Positions 43,640 to 55,071 of a DNA stretch of 64,000 nucleotides are shown here, in pieces. The number at the start of each line of letters is the position of its first letter. The first letter of the stretch is position 1. Source of the DNA: Brevundimonas sp. SL130 (GTDB taxonomy: Bacteria > Pseudomonadota > Alphaproteobacteria > Caulobacterales > Caulobacteraceae); NCBI RefSeq assembly GCF_026625805.1, contig NZ_CP113064.1, forward strand, positions 3,437,929 through 3,501,928. Reading direction: 5' to 3'. A model generated the notes under the pieces. That model did not search any database, was not told the origin of the DNA, and worked only from the letters and a program-made list of their open reading frames with translations. A program made the position numbers and the translations under genes.

Positions 43640-43704
43640 GCTCCGTCACGGCGCGAAGACGCGCCGCGCCACCTCCCCGTCGCTACGCGACAGGGAGGAG
43701 ACAG
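43640..43704. repeat. REP-type palindromic unit, right of IS110
   Basis: GCTCCGTCACGGC-GCGAAGACGC-GCCGCGCCACCTCCCCGTCGC-TACGCGACAGGGAGGAGAC. The pairs GGCGCG/CGCGCC and GTCGC/GCGAC form hairpins, and the ending GGGAGGAGAC is the complement of the start of the left unit, so the two are in inverted orientation. GCTCCGTCACGGC (43640-43652) is the complement of 42599-42611 within the IS110 non-coding end. Confidence 0.72.
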
Positions 43705-43752
43705 ATCTAGAATCCCTTCTTCCAGCCGCTCACCCACTGTAAGACTGTCGCC

Positions 43753-45624
<1,872 letters not shown>

Positions 45625-45645
45625 GGGATTGGTTGTTCGGAAATG

Positions 45646-45670
45646 CGGGCGGCTTCGATCCGCCCGTTTC
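45646..45670 (+). terminator. terminator of dnaX
   Basis: CGGGCGG and CCGCCCG pair around CTTCGAT and are followed by TTTC, 22 bases after the stop. Confidence 0.6.
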
Positions 45671-45674
45671 GGCG

Positions 45675-46371
45675 TCAGTAGGCGTTGACGCGCTTCAGGA
45701 TCATCGGAACCGTGCGCCAGATGATCAGCAGGTCGTCGCGGAAGGTCCAGCCGGCGGCGTATTCCACATCCGCCTCGACCCGGCGGGCCATGCAGCTGAG
45801 CTGATGGATCTCGCCGCGCAGACCCAGGATCTGGGCCAGGCCTGTCAGGCCGGGACGCACGGCGAACCGATCCGTGTAGCGGGGCAACAGGGCGCCATGA
45901 GTGATTGTCGTGCGCCAGGGCGTGCGGACGCGGCCCGACCAGGGACATGTCGCCCATGACGACGTTCAGCAGTTGCGGCAGTTCGTCCAGGCTGGTGGCG
46001 CGGATGAAGGCGCCGACGCGGGTGACCCGCTTGTCGTTCTTGGAGGCGTGGGCGATCTTGTCCCCGTCCTCGGTCACCGTCATGCTGCGGAACTTGAGGA
46101 TGGTGAAGATCTTGCCGTCGCGACCCGTGCGGCGCTGACGGAACAGAACCGGTCCGCGGCTTTCGACCACCACGGCCAGGGCGATCATCAGCAGGGCCGG
46201 CAGCAGAACCAATACCGCCGCGCCGGCCAGGATCACATCCATGGCCCGCTTGCAGGCAGCCGAACCGGGACCACGCCGGAAAGCCGGCGCCCACACTTTT
46301 TTGTGAGGCTGGGACGGCGCGGAAAGGGTCGAGGTCGCAGTCAGCGACGGATTGGACAAGCTGTCGAACAT
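45675..46371 (-). pseudogene. frameshifted sugar transferase (undecaprenyl-phosphate glycosylphosphotransferase)
   Basis: The start at 46371 follows AAGGAGGAGG. The N-terminal part ([41 protein letters not shown] then [41 protein letters not shown]) is the bacterial sugar transferase domain that starts exopolysaccharide repeat units. After DNH the frame is lost, and the remaining YTDRFAVRPGLTGLAQILG...VNAY is in another frame ending at 45675. The sequence reads CACTCATGGC where CACTATGGC (HYG) is expected, so one extra base near 45899 explains the break. It may be a true mutation or a sequencing error. Confidence 0.85.
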
Positions 46372-46525
46372 CTCGGCCTCCTCCTTAGCCACGCAAACTT
46401 CCGTAGGGACAGTTAAGCGGTGAGTAATGTTGCATTGCAAGATAAAATGCCGTGACACCGCCCCAAGACACCATTCTGTTACCCGCAGGCAACGTGCGAA
46501 GATAGCCTGGAAGTTGGTTTGCGGA

Positions 46526-47683
46526 TCAACCCTCGAGCGAGGCCACGGCTCCGGCTTCGGGACGCGCCCGACCGCGTCTTGCCCCCCGCGCCTTGAGCCC
46601 GTCGCGAATCCGCGACTGAATCCGATCATCGATCAAGAAATGGAAGGCGAAGGCGAACCCCACCGCCGCCAGCACGCCGCCGCCCCACAGGGCCCATTGA
46701 ACCGGCTCCGACAGGGTGAAGCGCGCGACGGCGACATTGACCAGGCCGAACCAGGCGATGCGCACCACCTCGTTCGAAATGAACATGGAAAAGGACACCA
46801 TCGCCGACGTCTCGACCAGTTTCAACGGGCGGCGCACCGGCACGGCGCCGGCGGCCAGAATGATGATCGAGATCATCGCCAGAGAAATCAGAGCGTTCTT
46901 GTCAAAGGCCTGGGCGATCGCCAGGCCACAGAAGGCGGCGACGCCGGCCCAGCCGGCGAAGCGAGGCGCGATCCAGACCTTCTGGGCGAACCAGGCCAGG
47001 CTCATGCCCAGGAAGAACAACGGCAGGGCGCGAATGAAACCATAGCCCATAGGCATCTGATAGACGGGATAGCCCAACAGGCTCCAGCACAGCTGGTTGG
47101 CGGCCAGATAGGCGCCCACGCCCAGGGCCAGGGCGCCCCAGGCACCCAGCCGCGTCAGGCCGCGCAGGATCCAGGGGAAGCAGAGGTAGCAACCGATCAA
47201 GGCCGAGATCGACCAGGTCGGCGCATTCCAACCCAGACCGCCGTGAACCCCATAGGCCTGAAGCAGAAGCAGTTGAGCCGGCAACTGATCCCAGCGGAAC
47301 CACTCCGGATTACGCGGCGCGGCGCCCAGCGCGGTCCCCAGCACCACCAGAACGACCAGCGTCAGCCCCAGGATCAGATGGGCCGGAACGACGCGCAGGA
47401 ACCGCTTCAGGAAGAAGTCGCCCGGCGACATCCGCCCCTGCCCGACCGCCGCGCCATAGACCCGCATCAACACATAGCCGGAATCGATCAGGAAGAAGTT
47501 GGTCAGCAGGAAGCCGCCCCGTTCAAACACCGGGTGCAACGCCTGCGCCAGCGGGACCGGGCCGGCGGCCTGATAGTGGTGCAGGATGATCATGAAGGCC
47601 ACGATGAAACGCAGCGCGTCCAACCATCCGCCCCGGGCGATGGGTGTTGTCTCGTTTCGGGTCGAAATCAGGGTCCAGGGCAC
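46526..47683 (-). CDS. acyltransferase 3 family membrane protein
   Basis: This is a predicted inner-membrane O-acyltransferase (OafA/YrhL-like) modifying surface polysaccharide. The 385-residue product starts with the typical WLDALRFIVAFMIILHHY (catalytic-region Arg and His), followed by FLIDSGYVLMRVYG, FFLKRFLRVVPAHL and about ten membrane helices, including APTWSISALIGCYLCFPWIL. It lies upstream of the sugar transferase on the same strand, so a role in the same exopolysaccharide is plausible. Confidence 0.85.
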   Translation of the reverse strand: MPWTLISTRNETTPIARGGWLDALRFIVAFMIILHHYQAAGPVPLAQALHPVFERGGFLLTNFFLIDSGYVLMRVYGAAVGQGRMSPGDFFLKRFLRVVPAHLILGLTLVVLVVLGTALGAAPRNPEWFRWDQLPAQLLLLQAYGVHGGLGWNAPTWSISALIGCYLCFPWILRGLTRLGAWGALALGVGAYLAANQLCWSLLGYPVYQMPMGYGFIRALPLFFLGMSLAWFAQKVWIAPRFAGWAGVAAFCGLAIAQAFDKNALISLAMISIIILAAGAVPVRRPLKLVETSAMVSFSMFISNEVVRIAWFGLVNVAVARFTLSEPVQWALWGGGVLAAVGFAFAFHFLIDDRIQSRIRDGLKARGARRGRARPEAGAVASLEG

Positions 47684-47737
47684 GAAAAAGTCTCCTAAGA
47701 CCCCGACCTCGCAAGAGACGGGCCCCCAGACAGGCCT

Positions 47738-48334
47738 TTAGCCGCGCACCAGGCGCATGAACTCCTCACGCGTTCGCGGATCGTCGCGAACCACGCCAAT
47801 CAGGTGGCTGGTCGTCAGGCTGGCGCCCGGGGCGTTGACCCCGCGCAGGGTCATGCAGCTGTGCTCGGCCTCGATCACCACGCCCACGCCCTGAGGCTTC
47901 AGCACGGTCTGGATGGCCTCGGCGATCTCAGCCGTCATCTTCTCCTGGATCTGCAGGCGACGGGCGAAGCCGCGCACGACCCGCGCCAGCTTGGATATGC
48001 CGACGACCCGGTCTGTCGGCAGATAGGCCACGTGCGCCCGCCCCACGACCGGCAACATGTGATGTTCGCAGAAGCTGACGAAACGGATATCCTTCAGCAC
48101 CACCAACTGGTCGTAGCCGCCCGTCTCCTCAAACGTCTTTTCCAGATAGGACAGGGGATCGGTTTCATAGCCAGAAAACAGTTCGCGATAGCTGCGCGCC
48201 ACCCGCGCCGGCGTCTCCAGCAATCCCTCGCGATCAGGATTGTCACCCGCCCATTCGATCAGGGTGCGAACGGCGGCCTCGGCGTCGGCCTGGGTCAGTC
48301 GGGCGGCGGGAGCGGTAGGGAAAGCGTCGGTCAT
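47738..48334 (-). CDS. folE: GTP cyclohydrolase I
   Basis: This converts GTP to dihydroneopterin triphosphate, the first step of folate synthesis. The 198-residue product has DNPDREGLLETPARVARSY, the zinc Cys in SFCEHHMLPVVG, LARVVRGFARRLQIQEKMTAEI and HSCMTLRGV, the full FolE type IA set. It appears monocistronic. Confidence 0.95.
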   Translation of the reverse strand: MTDAFPTAPAARLTQADAEAAVRTLIEWAGDNPDREGLLETPARVARSYRELFSGYETDPLSYLEKTFEETGGYDQLVVLKDIRFVSFCEHHMLPVVGRAHVAYLPTDRVVGISKLARVVRGFARRLQIQEKMTAEIAEAIQTVLKPQGVGVVIEAEHSCMTLRGVNAPGASLTTSHLIGVVRDDPRTREEFMRLVRG

Positions 48335-48457
48335 TGCGGGCCTAATAGCGATGCGAGGCGGAGAAGGGAAAGCCTTCCGCCCGTCATTTACGTCGCAGCG
48401 ACCGATTTAGACGCGGGTCCGCAAATCGCGCTTCGCTCTGGGATCATGGCCGTCCGT

Positions 48458-48970
48458 TCAGGCCGCGCACGGTTCATCACACGAGACTGAATCCAGAGCG
48501 GCGATCTGGGTTGTCGACAACAGCCGCACCAGATCGATCAGGACGACGAATCCCTCGTCGCGGCGGACGACGCCCGAGATATAGTCCGAGCGCCATTTGA
48601 CGCCGATGTCGGGCGAGGACTCGATCTGGTCGGCGGTGAAGGCCGTGACCTCGAACACCCGGTCGGCGACCAGACCCAGGCTCAGCACCCGATCCTCCAG
48701 CGGGAGGTCCAGCACCAGGATACGGGTGTTCAGCGTCGGCTCGACCGGCGCCATGCCCAGGCGGATCCGCAGATCCGCCGTCGGCACCCCCCGACCCCGC
48801 ACGTCCGTCAGGCCCAGCAGATAGTCCGGACCGTTGGGGATGCGGGAGGGGGCCTGATAGGTCAGGATTTCCCGCACCAGGCCGACCGGGGCGGCGAAGA
48901 CCTCGTCACCCAGGCCGAACGCGACATACTGGCCCTCGGCCGCGCCTTGCCCCTCGGCCGCGCCGGACAT
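48458..48970 (-). CDS. CheW-type chemotaxis coupling protein
   Basis: This couples chemoreceptors to CheA. The 170-residue product has the CheW SH3-like folds: VAFGLGDEVFAAPVGLVREILTY, IPNGPDYLLGLTDVRGRGVPTADLRIRLG (the usual NLRG replaced by DVRG) and GVVRRDEGFVVLIDLVRLLS. Its ATG overlaps the MCP stop (TGATG), so receptor and adaptor are translationally coupled. No cheA, cheY or cheB are in the window. Confidence 0.9.
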   Translation of the reverse strand: MSGAAEGQGAAEGQYVAFGLGDEVFAAPVGLVREILTYQAPSRIPNGPDYLLGLTDVRGRGVPTADLRIRLGMAPVEPTLNTRILVLDLPLEDRVLSLGLVADRVFEVTAFTADQIESSPDIGVKWRSDYISGVVRRDEGFVVLIDLVRLLSTTQIAALDSVSCDEPCAA

Positions 48971-50652
48971 CAGGCGCTCTCCCGGAAGTCCATGTCCTCG
49001 GCGTCCGCGCCGCCGGTGGTCATGTCCAGAGCAAAGCCCTGAGCCCGCGCCTGCTGGGCATGAACGTGCGGCCTCGCAATCGCGGGCGACGCCGGACGCG
49101 CAGCCTTGAAAGTCGCAGGACGGGCGCGCGCCCGCACCGGGTCGCGCGCGGGCGTTCCAGCCGCATCCGTGCGGAAGAAGGCGATCGAGGTCTGCAGCTC
49201 CTCGGCCTGAGCCGCCAGTTCCTCGGAGGTGGCCGACATTTCCTCGGCCGCCCCGGCGTTCTGTTGGATCACCTTGTCCAGTTGCTGGATGGCGTCATTG
49301 ATCTGGGCGGCGCCGACGTCCTGTTCGCGGCAGGCGGCGCTGATCTCGGACACCAGTTCGGCGGTCTTGCGGATGTCCGGCACCAGGCGTTGCAGCATCT
49401 CGCCGGCGTCCTGGGCCGCCTTGACGGTGTCGCCCGACACGGCGCCGATTTCGGCGGCGGCCGTCTGGCTGCGTTCGGCCAGTTTGCGCACTTCCGAGGC
49501 GACGACGGCGAAGCCCTTGCCGTGCTCCCCGGCGCGGGCGGCCTCGACCGCAGCGTTCAGGGCCAGAAGATCGGTCTGGCGGGCGATCTCCTGCACGATG
49601 CCGATCTTGGCCACGATGGTGCGCATGGCGTCCACCGCACGGTGAACCGCCTCGCCGCTGGTTTCTGCGTCCTTGGACGACTGGCGCGAGATCTTCTCGG
49701 TCTGGGCGGCGTTGTCGGCGTTCTGTTTGATATTGGCGGCCATTTCTTCCATCGAGGCCGAAGCCTGTTCGGCGGCGGCGGCCTGTTCGGTCGCGCCCTG
49801 GCTCATCTGTTCCGAGGAAGACGACAGTTCCTGGCTGCCCGCCGAGACATTGTCGGCCGCCGACAGGGCGTCGCCGATGACCCCGCGCAGGCGTTCTATC
49901 ATCCGGTTCAGGTCGGTCAGCATGTCGCCGATCTCGTCTCGACTGGTCACGGCGACGTTCTTGGTCAGATCGCCCTCGGCGACGAGGCGAACCGCTTCGC
50001 AGGCGCGGGCCAGGCCCTTGCTGACCACTAAAATAATCCCGACACAGCCGGCGATCGCACCCAGCAAGGCGATGACGGCGGCGATGATCAGGCTATTGCG
50101 GGCCTCCTCGAAGACCGCCGTCGCCTCCTCGTCCGCCTCACCCATCAGCGCCTTGTCGGTTTTGACGATGCGCTCCGCCGCTTCCTCGATCGCTCCGAGG
50201 CTGGCGCGCGCCTCGTTCATCATCAGACCTGTGGCGCCGGCCTTGTCGCCCGCAACGGCGCGCCGGTCGATTTCCTCGCCGATCGGCTTGTAGACGGCCC
50301 ACGCCTGCGCCAGGGCGACCCATTCGGCCCCGGCCTGTTCAGACGTGGCCGCCTGACCCTGGGCCAGCAGTTGATCCAGATTGGCGCGCGCCTGATTGTT
50401 TTCGCTCGACATTTCTCGCACGACGTTCGGATCCTCGCTCAACAGCATGCCGCGTTGGCGTCGCACATAGCCGCTGAACTCGGTCTCTATACTCTGGGTG
50501 CGGCTCAACTGAGCGGCCGGGCCGGCCAGCACATGATGGATCCCCGCATTCAAAGACGACAAGTGGGTTAGGGATACGCCGACGAGCACGCTGATCGCCA
50601 CGATCAACAGCCCGAAGGTCATGATCAGCTTGGCCTTGATGGTGAAACGCAT
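48970..50652 (-). CDS. methyl-accepting chemotaxis protein
   Basis: This is a transmembrane chemoreceptor. The 560-residue product has TM1 near residues 10-32, a periplasmic four-helix-bundle-like sensor domain of about 150 residues, TM2 ([22 protein letters not shown]), a HAMP domain and a methyl-accepting domain. The signalling tip is [43 protein letters not shown]. The start at 50652 follows GGGGAGA. The ligand is unknown; HAMP linkers and helix pattern are typical of 4HB_MCP receptors. Confidence 0.93.
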   Translation of the reverse strand: MRFTIKAKLIMTFGLLIVAISVLVGVSLTHLSSLNAGIHHVLAGPAAQLSRTQSIETEFSGYVRRQRGMLLSEDPNVVREMSSENNQARANLDQLLAQGQAATSEQAGAEWVALAQAWAVYKPIGEEIDRRAVAGDKAGATGLMMNEARASLGAIEEAAERIVKTDKALMGEADEEATAVFEEARNSLIIAAVIALLGAIAGCVGIILVVSKGLARACEAVRLVAEGDLTKNVAVTSRDEIGDMLTDLNRMIERLRGVIGDALSAADNVSAGSQELSSSSEQMSQGATEQAAAAEQASASMEEMAANIKQNADNAAQTEKISRQSSKDAETSGEAVHRAVDAMRTIVAKIGIVQEIARQTDLLALNAAVEAARAGEHGKGFAVVASEVRKLAERSQTAAAEIGAVSGDTVKAAQDAGEMLQRLVPDIRKTAELVSEISAACREQDVGAAQINDAIQQLDKVIQQNAGAAEEMSATSEELAAQAEELQTSIAFFRTDAAGTPARDPVRARARPATFKAARPASPAIARPHVHAQQARAQGFALDMTTGGADAEDMDFRESA

Positions 50653-51719
50653 GGCTATCTCCCCGAGCAAACGCTCAATGACGAACGACGAGAGCGACCG
50701 ACGCGGACGTCCGGACGCAGATGAATAATGTGCAGATCACGGTCGAGACGCGGCTTGGCGACGGCAGCGGCCGTGCGCCTTTTCTTTGGCCGTTCCTACA
50801 ATCGTAACCCCCCATTTACAGGACGGATCGCACCACAACTAAAACGCATCATTACGAAAGACGGTTAAGCCGACATCAAGCAAAAGATACGGAAGTGTAC
50901 CTAGAAAAAAGCCCTCAAATTCTAGTAAGGTTACCGGAAATTAGGGCCAAATCGCCCCACAACAAAAACCCAACCCTAGGTCGCAACTACGGACTGAACG
51001 GAGGCGGTGTTCTCACCAAGCTTGGCGGCGCGCCTCAAGGACATCTCGGGCGCAATGGCCACGCCTCAGCAGGCGATTTCACGTTTCGGGCTCTTCTTTA
51101 CCCATGAACCGCTCGCCCCGCCTGGCTTAGCGCCCAGCATCCTTCGTCAGCTTCATGAAGCGCCGACATCCGCTGCGACACACTCATCGAGAAGTGCGCG
51201 ACACGGGACATCCAGCCCGACCGGCCCGACCGGCAATGCGCCTCGGTGATTGCTTAGATAGATTGGGTTTTCTGCGTCTTGGGTCCCACGCGGGTCCCTG
51301 GGCCCCACGCTAAGCGAAGCAATGACAGCAAGTGTTTGAAAAGATGGCGCACCCGGAGCGATTCGAACGCCCGCCCCCCAGATTCGCAGCCTGGCGATTA
51401 GGCGCGACAATTCAACTACTTACGAAGGATCGCCTGTAACAGCGTGCAGCATGCCGCCTCTGCAGATCAGCAAAGTTACAGATCGCCGAGATGCCTCTTT
51501 GGCCTTGTTAGCCGCCCCTCCTGGTGGAGATCGGCGATGCGAGGGACGGACGAACGCAGCGGCTGACAGCTTCAGAGCACGGCAGCCTCGCGACGGCGAC
51601 TCGCAGGGGGCGGGCCACGCAACTACGTCAGTCCCAGCCGCCATACTCCGCGTTTTCGTCTGCCGTTCGGGGCCATCTATCAAGGTTGCCCTCCATGGAG
51701 GCGCGAGGCGCCCGTACGA
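50653..51719. other. gene-poor kilobase marking the border of the accessory region
   Basis: No reading frame looks like a gene. The first part (50700-50960) is AT-richer than the rest of the window and presumably holds the chemoreceptor promoter. The middle has GC-rich inverted fragments near 51280-51310 (GGGTCCC/GGGCCCC types). A tRNA-like remnant lies at 51345-51420. Confidence 0.55.
51345..51422 (-). pseudogene. tRNA-Arg-like remnant (3' half conserved)
   Basis: On the minus strand the 3' half is a good tRNA: anticodon stem CCAGG/TCTGG with loop CTGCGAA (GCG), T arm GGGCG-TTCGAAT-CGCTC, acceptor strand CGGGTGC and encoded GCCA. The 5' half does not fit: nothing pairs with CGGGTGC at the expected place and the D arm is unrecognisable (TAGTTGAATTGTCGCGCC). 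This is the pattern left when an integrative element duplicates the 3' end of a tRNA gene, or simple decay. Confidence 0.55.
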
Positions 51720-52709
51720 CTAGCCCGGCAGCCGATCCCGTTCGGCCGCATGCCAACGCCAGGCGGTGCGGACAATGTCGTCCAGGGTCCGGGTCGGGGC
51801 CCAGCCGAGCACCTCGCGCGCCCGGCTGTTGTTCGCCACCAGGCAGGGGGCGTCGCCGGGACGGCGCGGCGTGGTCTCGACCGGGAAGGGCTGGTTCGTG
51901 GTGCGGCGGATGGTGTCGATCAGTTCCTTGACCGTCGTGCCCGTACCGGTGCCCAGGTTGAAGACCGTCGTTTCGCCGCCGTCCAAAAGGTACTTAAGCG
52001 CCCGCACATGGGCGTCGGCCAGGTCCATGACGTGGATGTAGTCGCGCACCGCCGTGCCGTCGCGAGTGTCGTAGTCGTCGCCGAACAGCTTAAAGCCCTG
52101 ACGCTGGCCCAGGGCTGTCTGCAGCGCCAGGGGGATGGCGTGGGTTTCCGGGTGGTGGCGCTCGCCGATCCGGCCCTCTTCGTCGGCCCCCGCGGCGTTG
52201 AAATAGCGCAGGCAGACCGAGCGGAAGCCGGCGTAGGTAGAATAGTCGGCCAGGGCCTGTTCGACCATCAGCTTGGTCCGGCCATAGGGGTTCAGCGGTG
52301 CCTGGGGATGGGTCTCGTCCATCGGCAGCCGCACCGGGTCGCCATAGGTGGCGCAGGTCGAGGAAAAGACCATGACCTCGATCCCGCCGCGCCGCGCCGC
52401 CTCGATCAGGGTGATCGCCCCGGCGACATTGTTCTCATAGAAGCGGCCAGGCTCCTTGACCGATTCCCCGACCTCGATCAAGGCGGCGAAATGCAGGACG
52501 GCCACGGGCTTATGCTTGGCGATCACTTCGTCCAGGCGGGCGCTGTCGCGGATGTCGCCGGTCTCCAGCTCGCCCCACTGGACGAAGGCGGCGTGGCCGT
52601 TCGACAAATTGTCATAGACAACCGGCCGGAACCCTGCCTGCGACAGGGCCAGACAGACATGCGAGCCGACGTAGCCCGCCCCGCCGGCGACCAGAACCGT
52701 GTCGTTCAT
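51720..52709 (-). CDS. galE: UDP-glucose 4-epimerase
   Basis: This interconverts UDP-glucose and UDP-galactose for surface polysaccharide. The 329-residue product has the NAD-binding VAGGAGYVGSHVCLAL, the SST and YxxxK catalytic residues (FSSTCATYGDP, NPYGRTKLMVEQ), RYFNAAGADEEGRIGERHHPETHAIPLAL and DYIHVMDLADAH, all typical of GalE. The ATG at 52709 follows GTGGGGGAT. It is co-directional with the mannose block upstream, 73 bases away. Confidence 0.94.
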   Translation of the reverse strand: MNDTVLVAGGAGYVGSHVCLALSQAGFRPVVYDNLSNGHAAFVQWGELETGDIRDSARLDEVIAKHKPVAVLHFAALIEVGESVKEPGRFYENNVAGAITLIEAARRGGIEVMVFSSTCATYGDPVRLPMDETHPQAPLNPYGRTKLMVEQALADYSTYAGFRSVCLRYFNAAGADEEGRIGERHHPETHAIPLALQTALGQRQGFKLFGDDYDTRDGTAVRDYIHVMDLADAHVRALKYLLDGGETTVFNLGTGTGTTVKELIDTIRRTTNQPFPVETTPRRPGDAPCLVANNSRAREVLGWAPTRTLDDIVRTAWRWHAAERDRLPG

Positions 52710-52782
52710 CGTATCCCCCACATGTCGAGTTCACAGGCACTTACTGCTCATCGGCACCCGCCTGCGATGAGCGCCGTCTAAA

Positions 52783-54993
52783 CTACCTGAACCTCAGCGC
52801 CGGCTGGCGTTCAAAACCAAGCCTTTCAGAAGTCGCCTGCAACTGCGTCCAGGCCGCCATGATGTGGTAGAAGGAGCTGGCGGGCGCGGGCTCGTCGATG
52901 AACTGGCCGTTCTCCAGCAGCTTGTCTCGCCACAGACCGTCGTCGGTCAGATAACGCCACAAGGCCCGTTGCGCCATAGCGGCCTGTTCGAGCAATCCCG
53001 TCCGGTCGCCGTCATCGGAAAGTTCCGCGAGGATCAGCGAAGCCTTTAGCCACTCCGTCTGCGGCCACAGGCGGGCGCGGCGGCTGAGGACGGCGCCGTC
53101 CTGGTCCATAGCGTCGACGGCGACCTGACGACGCGGGCCGACGCCACGCAGTCCGAAGGCGTAGAGTTTGCGCGCCGCGTCGATGGCGGACGCATCGCCA
53201 CGCGCGCGGCCGTAGCGAGCCAGTAGCCAGGCCCATTCGAACTGATGGCCAGGCTCGACCAGCCGGCCGTCATCGCCCGCCGCCGGCGACCAGTCTTCGG
53301 CGAAGAATTCGCGTAGGAAGCCGCCCTCGGCGTCGATAAAGTGCTGACGAGCCAAGGTTACGATCCTGTCGCTGAGCGCGCTCCAGCCCGCATCTTTACT
53401 GACAATCTCCCAAGCCAAGGCGGCTTCAAGCAGATGCATGTGGCAGTTGGACTGGAACGGATAGGCACCGTTCTCGATCAGCCCGCCCGTCGGCGGCGCG
53501 TCAGCGAGAAGACGGTCTCGTACCGCCTTGGCCCTCCCCTCATGCTCCCCTTCCATCCCCGCCTGCACGGCCGAAGCGAGCGCGAAGAGATGGAACGCCT
53601 GATCATACAGCATGGGCGTCTCGTCGAGCGGCGATCCGTCGGCGGCCAGAACGGTCCGCATCAGTCCGTCGGGTCGGAGATAGGCCGCTTCGATTCGCGC
53701 CAGACCGCTTTGCACGACCTCACGCCAAGGCCCATGCCAGCCCATCCGTCCGGCGTCGGCAAACACCTGAACCTGTCGCGCCTGAACACGGGCGCGCCGT
53801 TGGCTTTCGACCTGCCGCCCGTCGAGGCCGAGCAGTTCCGCAAAGGCGCCATCCGCCGATTGGCCCAGCGCGCTCCAGATCGGCAAGGCGCGCATGTTCA
53901 GCCAGCGGGTGAACCGGGCCCCGCCGTCCAGCAAGGATTCCGGCGCCAGTCGCGCGAAGTCGAGGTGCTGCGGCGACGACAGCTTGAGCCGCTCCACCAC
54001 CTTCTTCACGTCCTGGCTACGGCTCAGGTCGCAGACCAGCACGGCGTCGCGTTCGGCGATGATGGCCAGGTTGCGCACCCCGATGGCCGCGACCACCATG
54101 CCTTCCGGCGCCCGCGCCATACAGCCTTCTGCGTCCTCAAAGACAAAACTGCCGAGGTCGCCCTCCCCCGTCGCGGCTACGGCGTCCCACGCGCCGAGAT
54201 CGGACCATTCGAAATCCACGGCCAGGACCGAGGCTCGTTTGGTCTTCTCCATGACGGCGTAGTCGATCGAGATCTTAGGCGCGCTCCGGAACGCCGCACC
54301 CAGCACCGCCAGGTCGCCATCGCCTTCGTCCGGCAGGGCCTCGCGTGCGGCGGCCTCCACCGCAGGAGCTGCGGACTGCAGTTCCCCCAGCAGGGTGGCG
54401 GCCGAAACGATGAAATTGCCGCTGTTCCACAGATAGCCATCAGCAATGTAGCGCTCGGCGGTGTCCCGATCCGGCTTTTCGACGAAGGCCTTTACAGCGG
54501 ACAGGCCTTCACCCTCAGCCGCGATATAGCCGTAGGCCGAGGACGGCTCGGTCGGCGTGACGCCCAGCGTCACGATCAATCCCGCCTGTGCCGCCTCGGC
54601 GGCCCGTTCCGCGGCCGTGCGGAAGGCTTGATAATCCGGGATGTGGTGATCCGAGGCGACGAAGATATTCACGCCGTTCGGATCACGCCGTACGGTCCAG
54701 GCCGCAGCGACGGCCATGGCCGCAGCAGAATCCCGCGCTTCCGGCTCAAGCAAAATTTGGGCGGTCACGCCCAATTCGGCCAGCTGCGCCAGAATGGCCT
54801 CACGGTGCGCCACGCCCCCGACGACGATCAGGCGTCCGCCCGTGTCCGCCAGGGGCGCCACCCGCAGCACTGTTTCCTGAAACAGCGATCGGTTGCCCGA
54901 CAGCGGAATAAACTGCTTGGGCCGCGACGGCCGCGATGCTGGCCAAAGCCGGGTGCCGGCGCCGCCGCACATAATCACCGGATAGAGATTCAT
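52783..54993 (-). CDS. mannose-1-phosphate guanylyltransferase fused to an AGE-type epimerase/isomerase domain
   Basis: This is predicted to make GDP-mannose and to interconvert the hexose precursor. Residues 1 to about 290 are the nucleotidyltransferase (IMCGGAGTRLWPASRPSRPKQFIPL, VASDHHIP, FVEKPD, WNSGNFI). A linker ends near AIIAERDAVLVCDLSRSQDV. From about 365 to 736 the sequence is an alpha/alpha-barrel of the N-acylglucosamine 2-epimerase family (FTRWLNMRALPIW, SNCHMHLLEAALAWE, GHQFEWAWLLARYG). Most homologues instead carry a cupin mannose-6-phosphate isomerase. It lies beside phosphomannomutase, supporting the GDP-mannose role. Confidence 0.85.
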   Translation of the reverse strand: MNLYPVIMCGGAGTRLWPASRPSRPKQFIPLSGNRSLFQETVLRVAPLADTGGRLIVVGGVAHREAILAQLAELGVTAQILLEPEARDSAAAMAVAAAWTVRRDPNGVNIFVASDHHIPDYQAFRTAAERAAEAAQAGLIVTLGVTPTEPSSAYGYIAAEGEGLSAVKAFVEKPDRDTAERYIADGYLWNSGNFIVSAATLLGELQSAAPAVEAAAREALPDEGDGDLAVLGAAFRSAPKISIDYAVMEKTKRASVLAVDFEWSDLGAWDAVAATGEGDLGSFVFEDAEGCMARAPEGMVVAAIGVRNLAIIAERDAVLVCDLSRSQDVKKVVERLKLSSPQHLDFARLAPESLLDGGARFTRWLNMRALPIWSALGQSADGAFAELLGLDGRQVESQRRARVQARQVQVFADAGRMGWHGPWREVVQSGLARIEAAYLRPDGLMRTVLAADGSPLDETPMLYDQAFHLFALASAVQAGMEGEHEGRAKAVRDRLLADAPPTGGLIENGAYPFQSNCHMHLLEAALAWEIVSKDAGWSALSDRIVTLARQHFIDAEGGFLREFFAEDWSPAAGDDGRLVEPGHQFEWAWLLARYGRARGDASAIDAARKLYAFGLRGVGPRRQVAVDAMDQDGAVLSRRARLWPQTEWLKASLILAELSDDGDRTGLLEQAAMAQRALWRYLTDDGLWRDKLLENGQFIDEPAPASSFYHIMAAWTQLQATSERLGFERQPALRFR

Positions 54994-55071
54994 CGTTCCC
55001 CCAAGGCATTCCGCAGGCGCAAGCCGTCTTCACTCAACCACGCCAAGATGACGGGACGTCGGTCGCCGGCA

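Noticed and set aside
51345..51422. Functional tRNA-Arg
   Set aside because: No 5' acceptor strand pairs with CGGGTGC and the D arm is not formed, so it is only a remnant.
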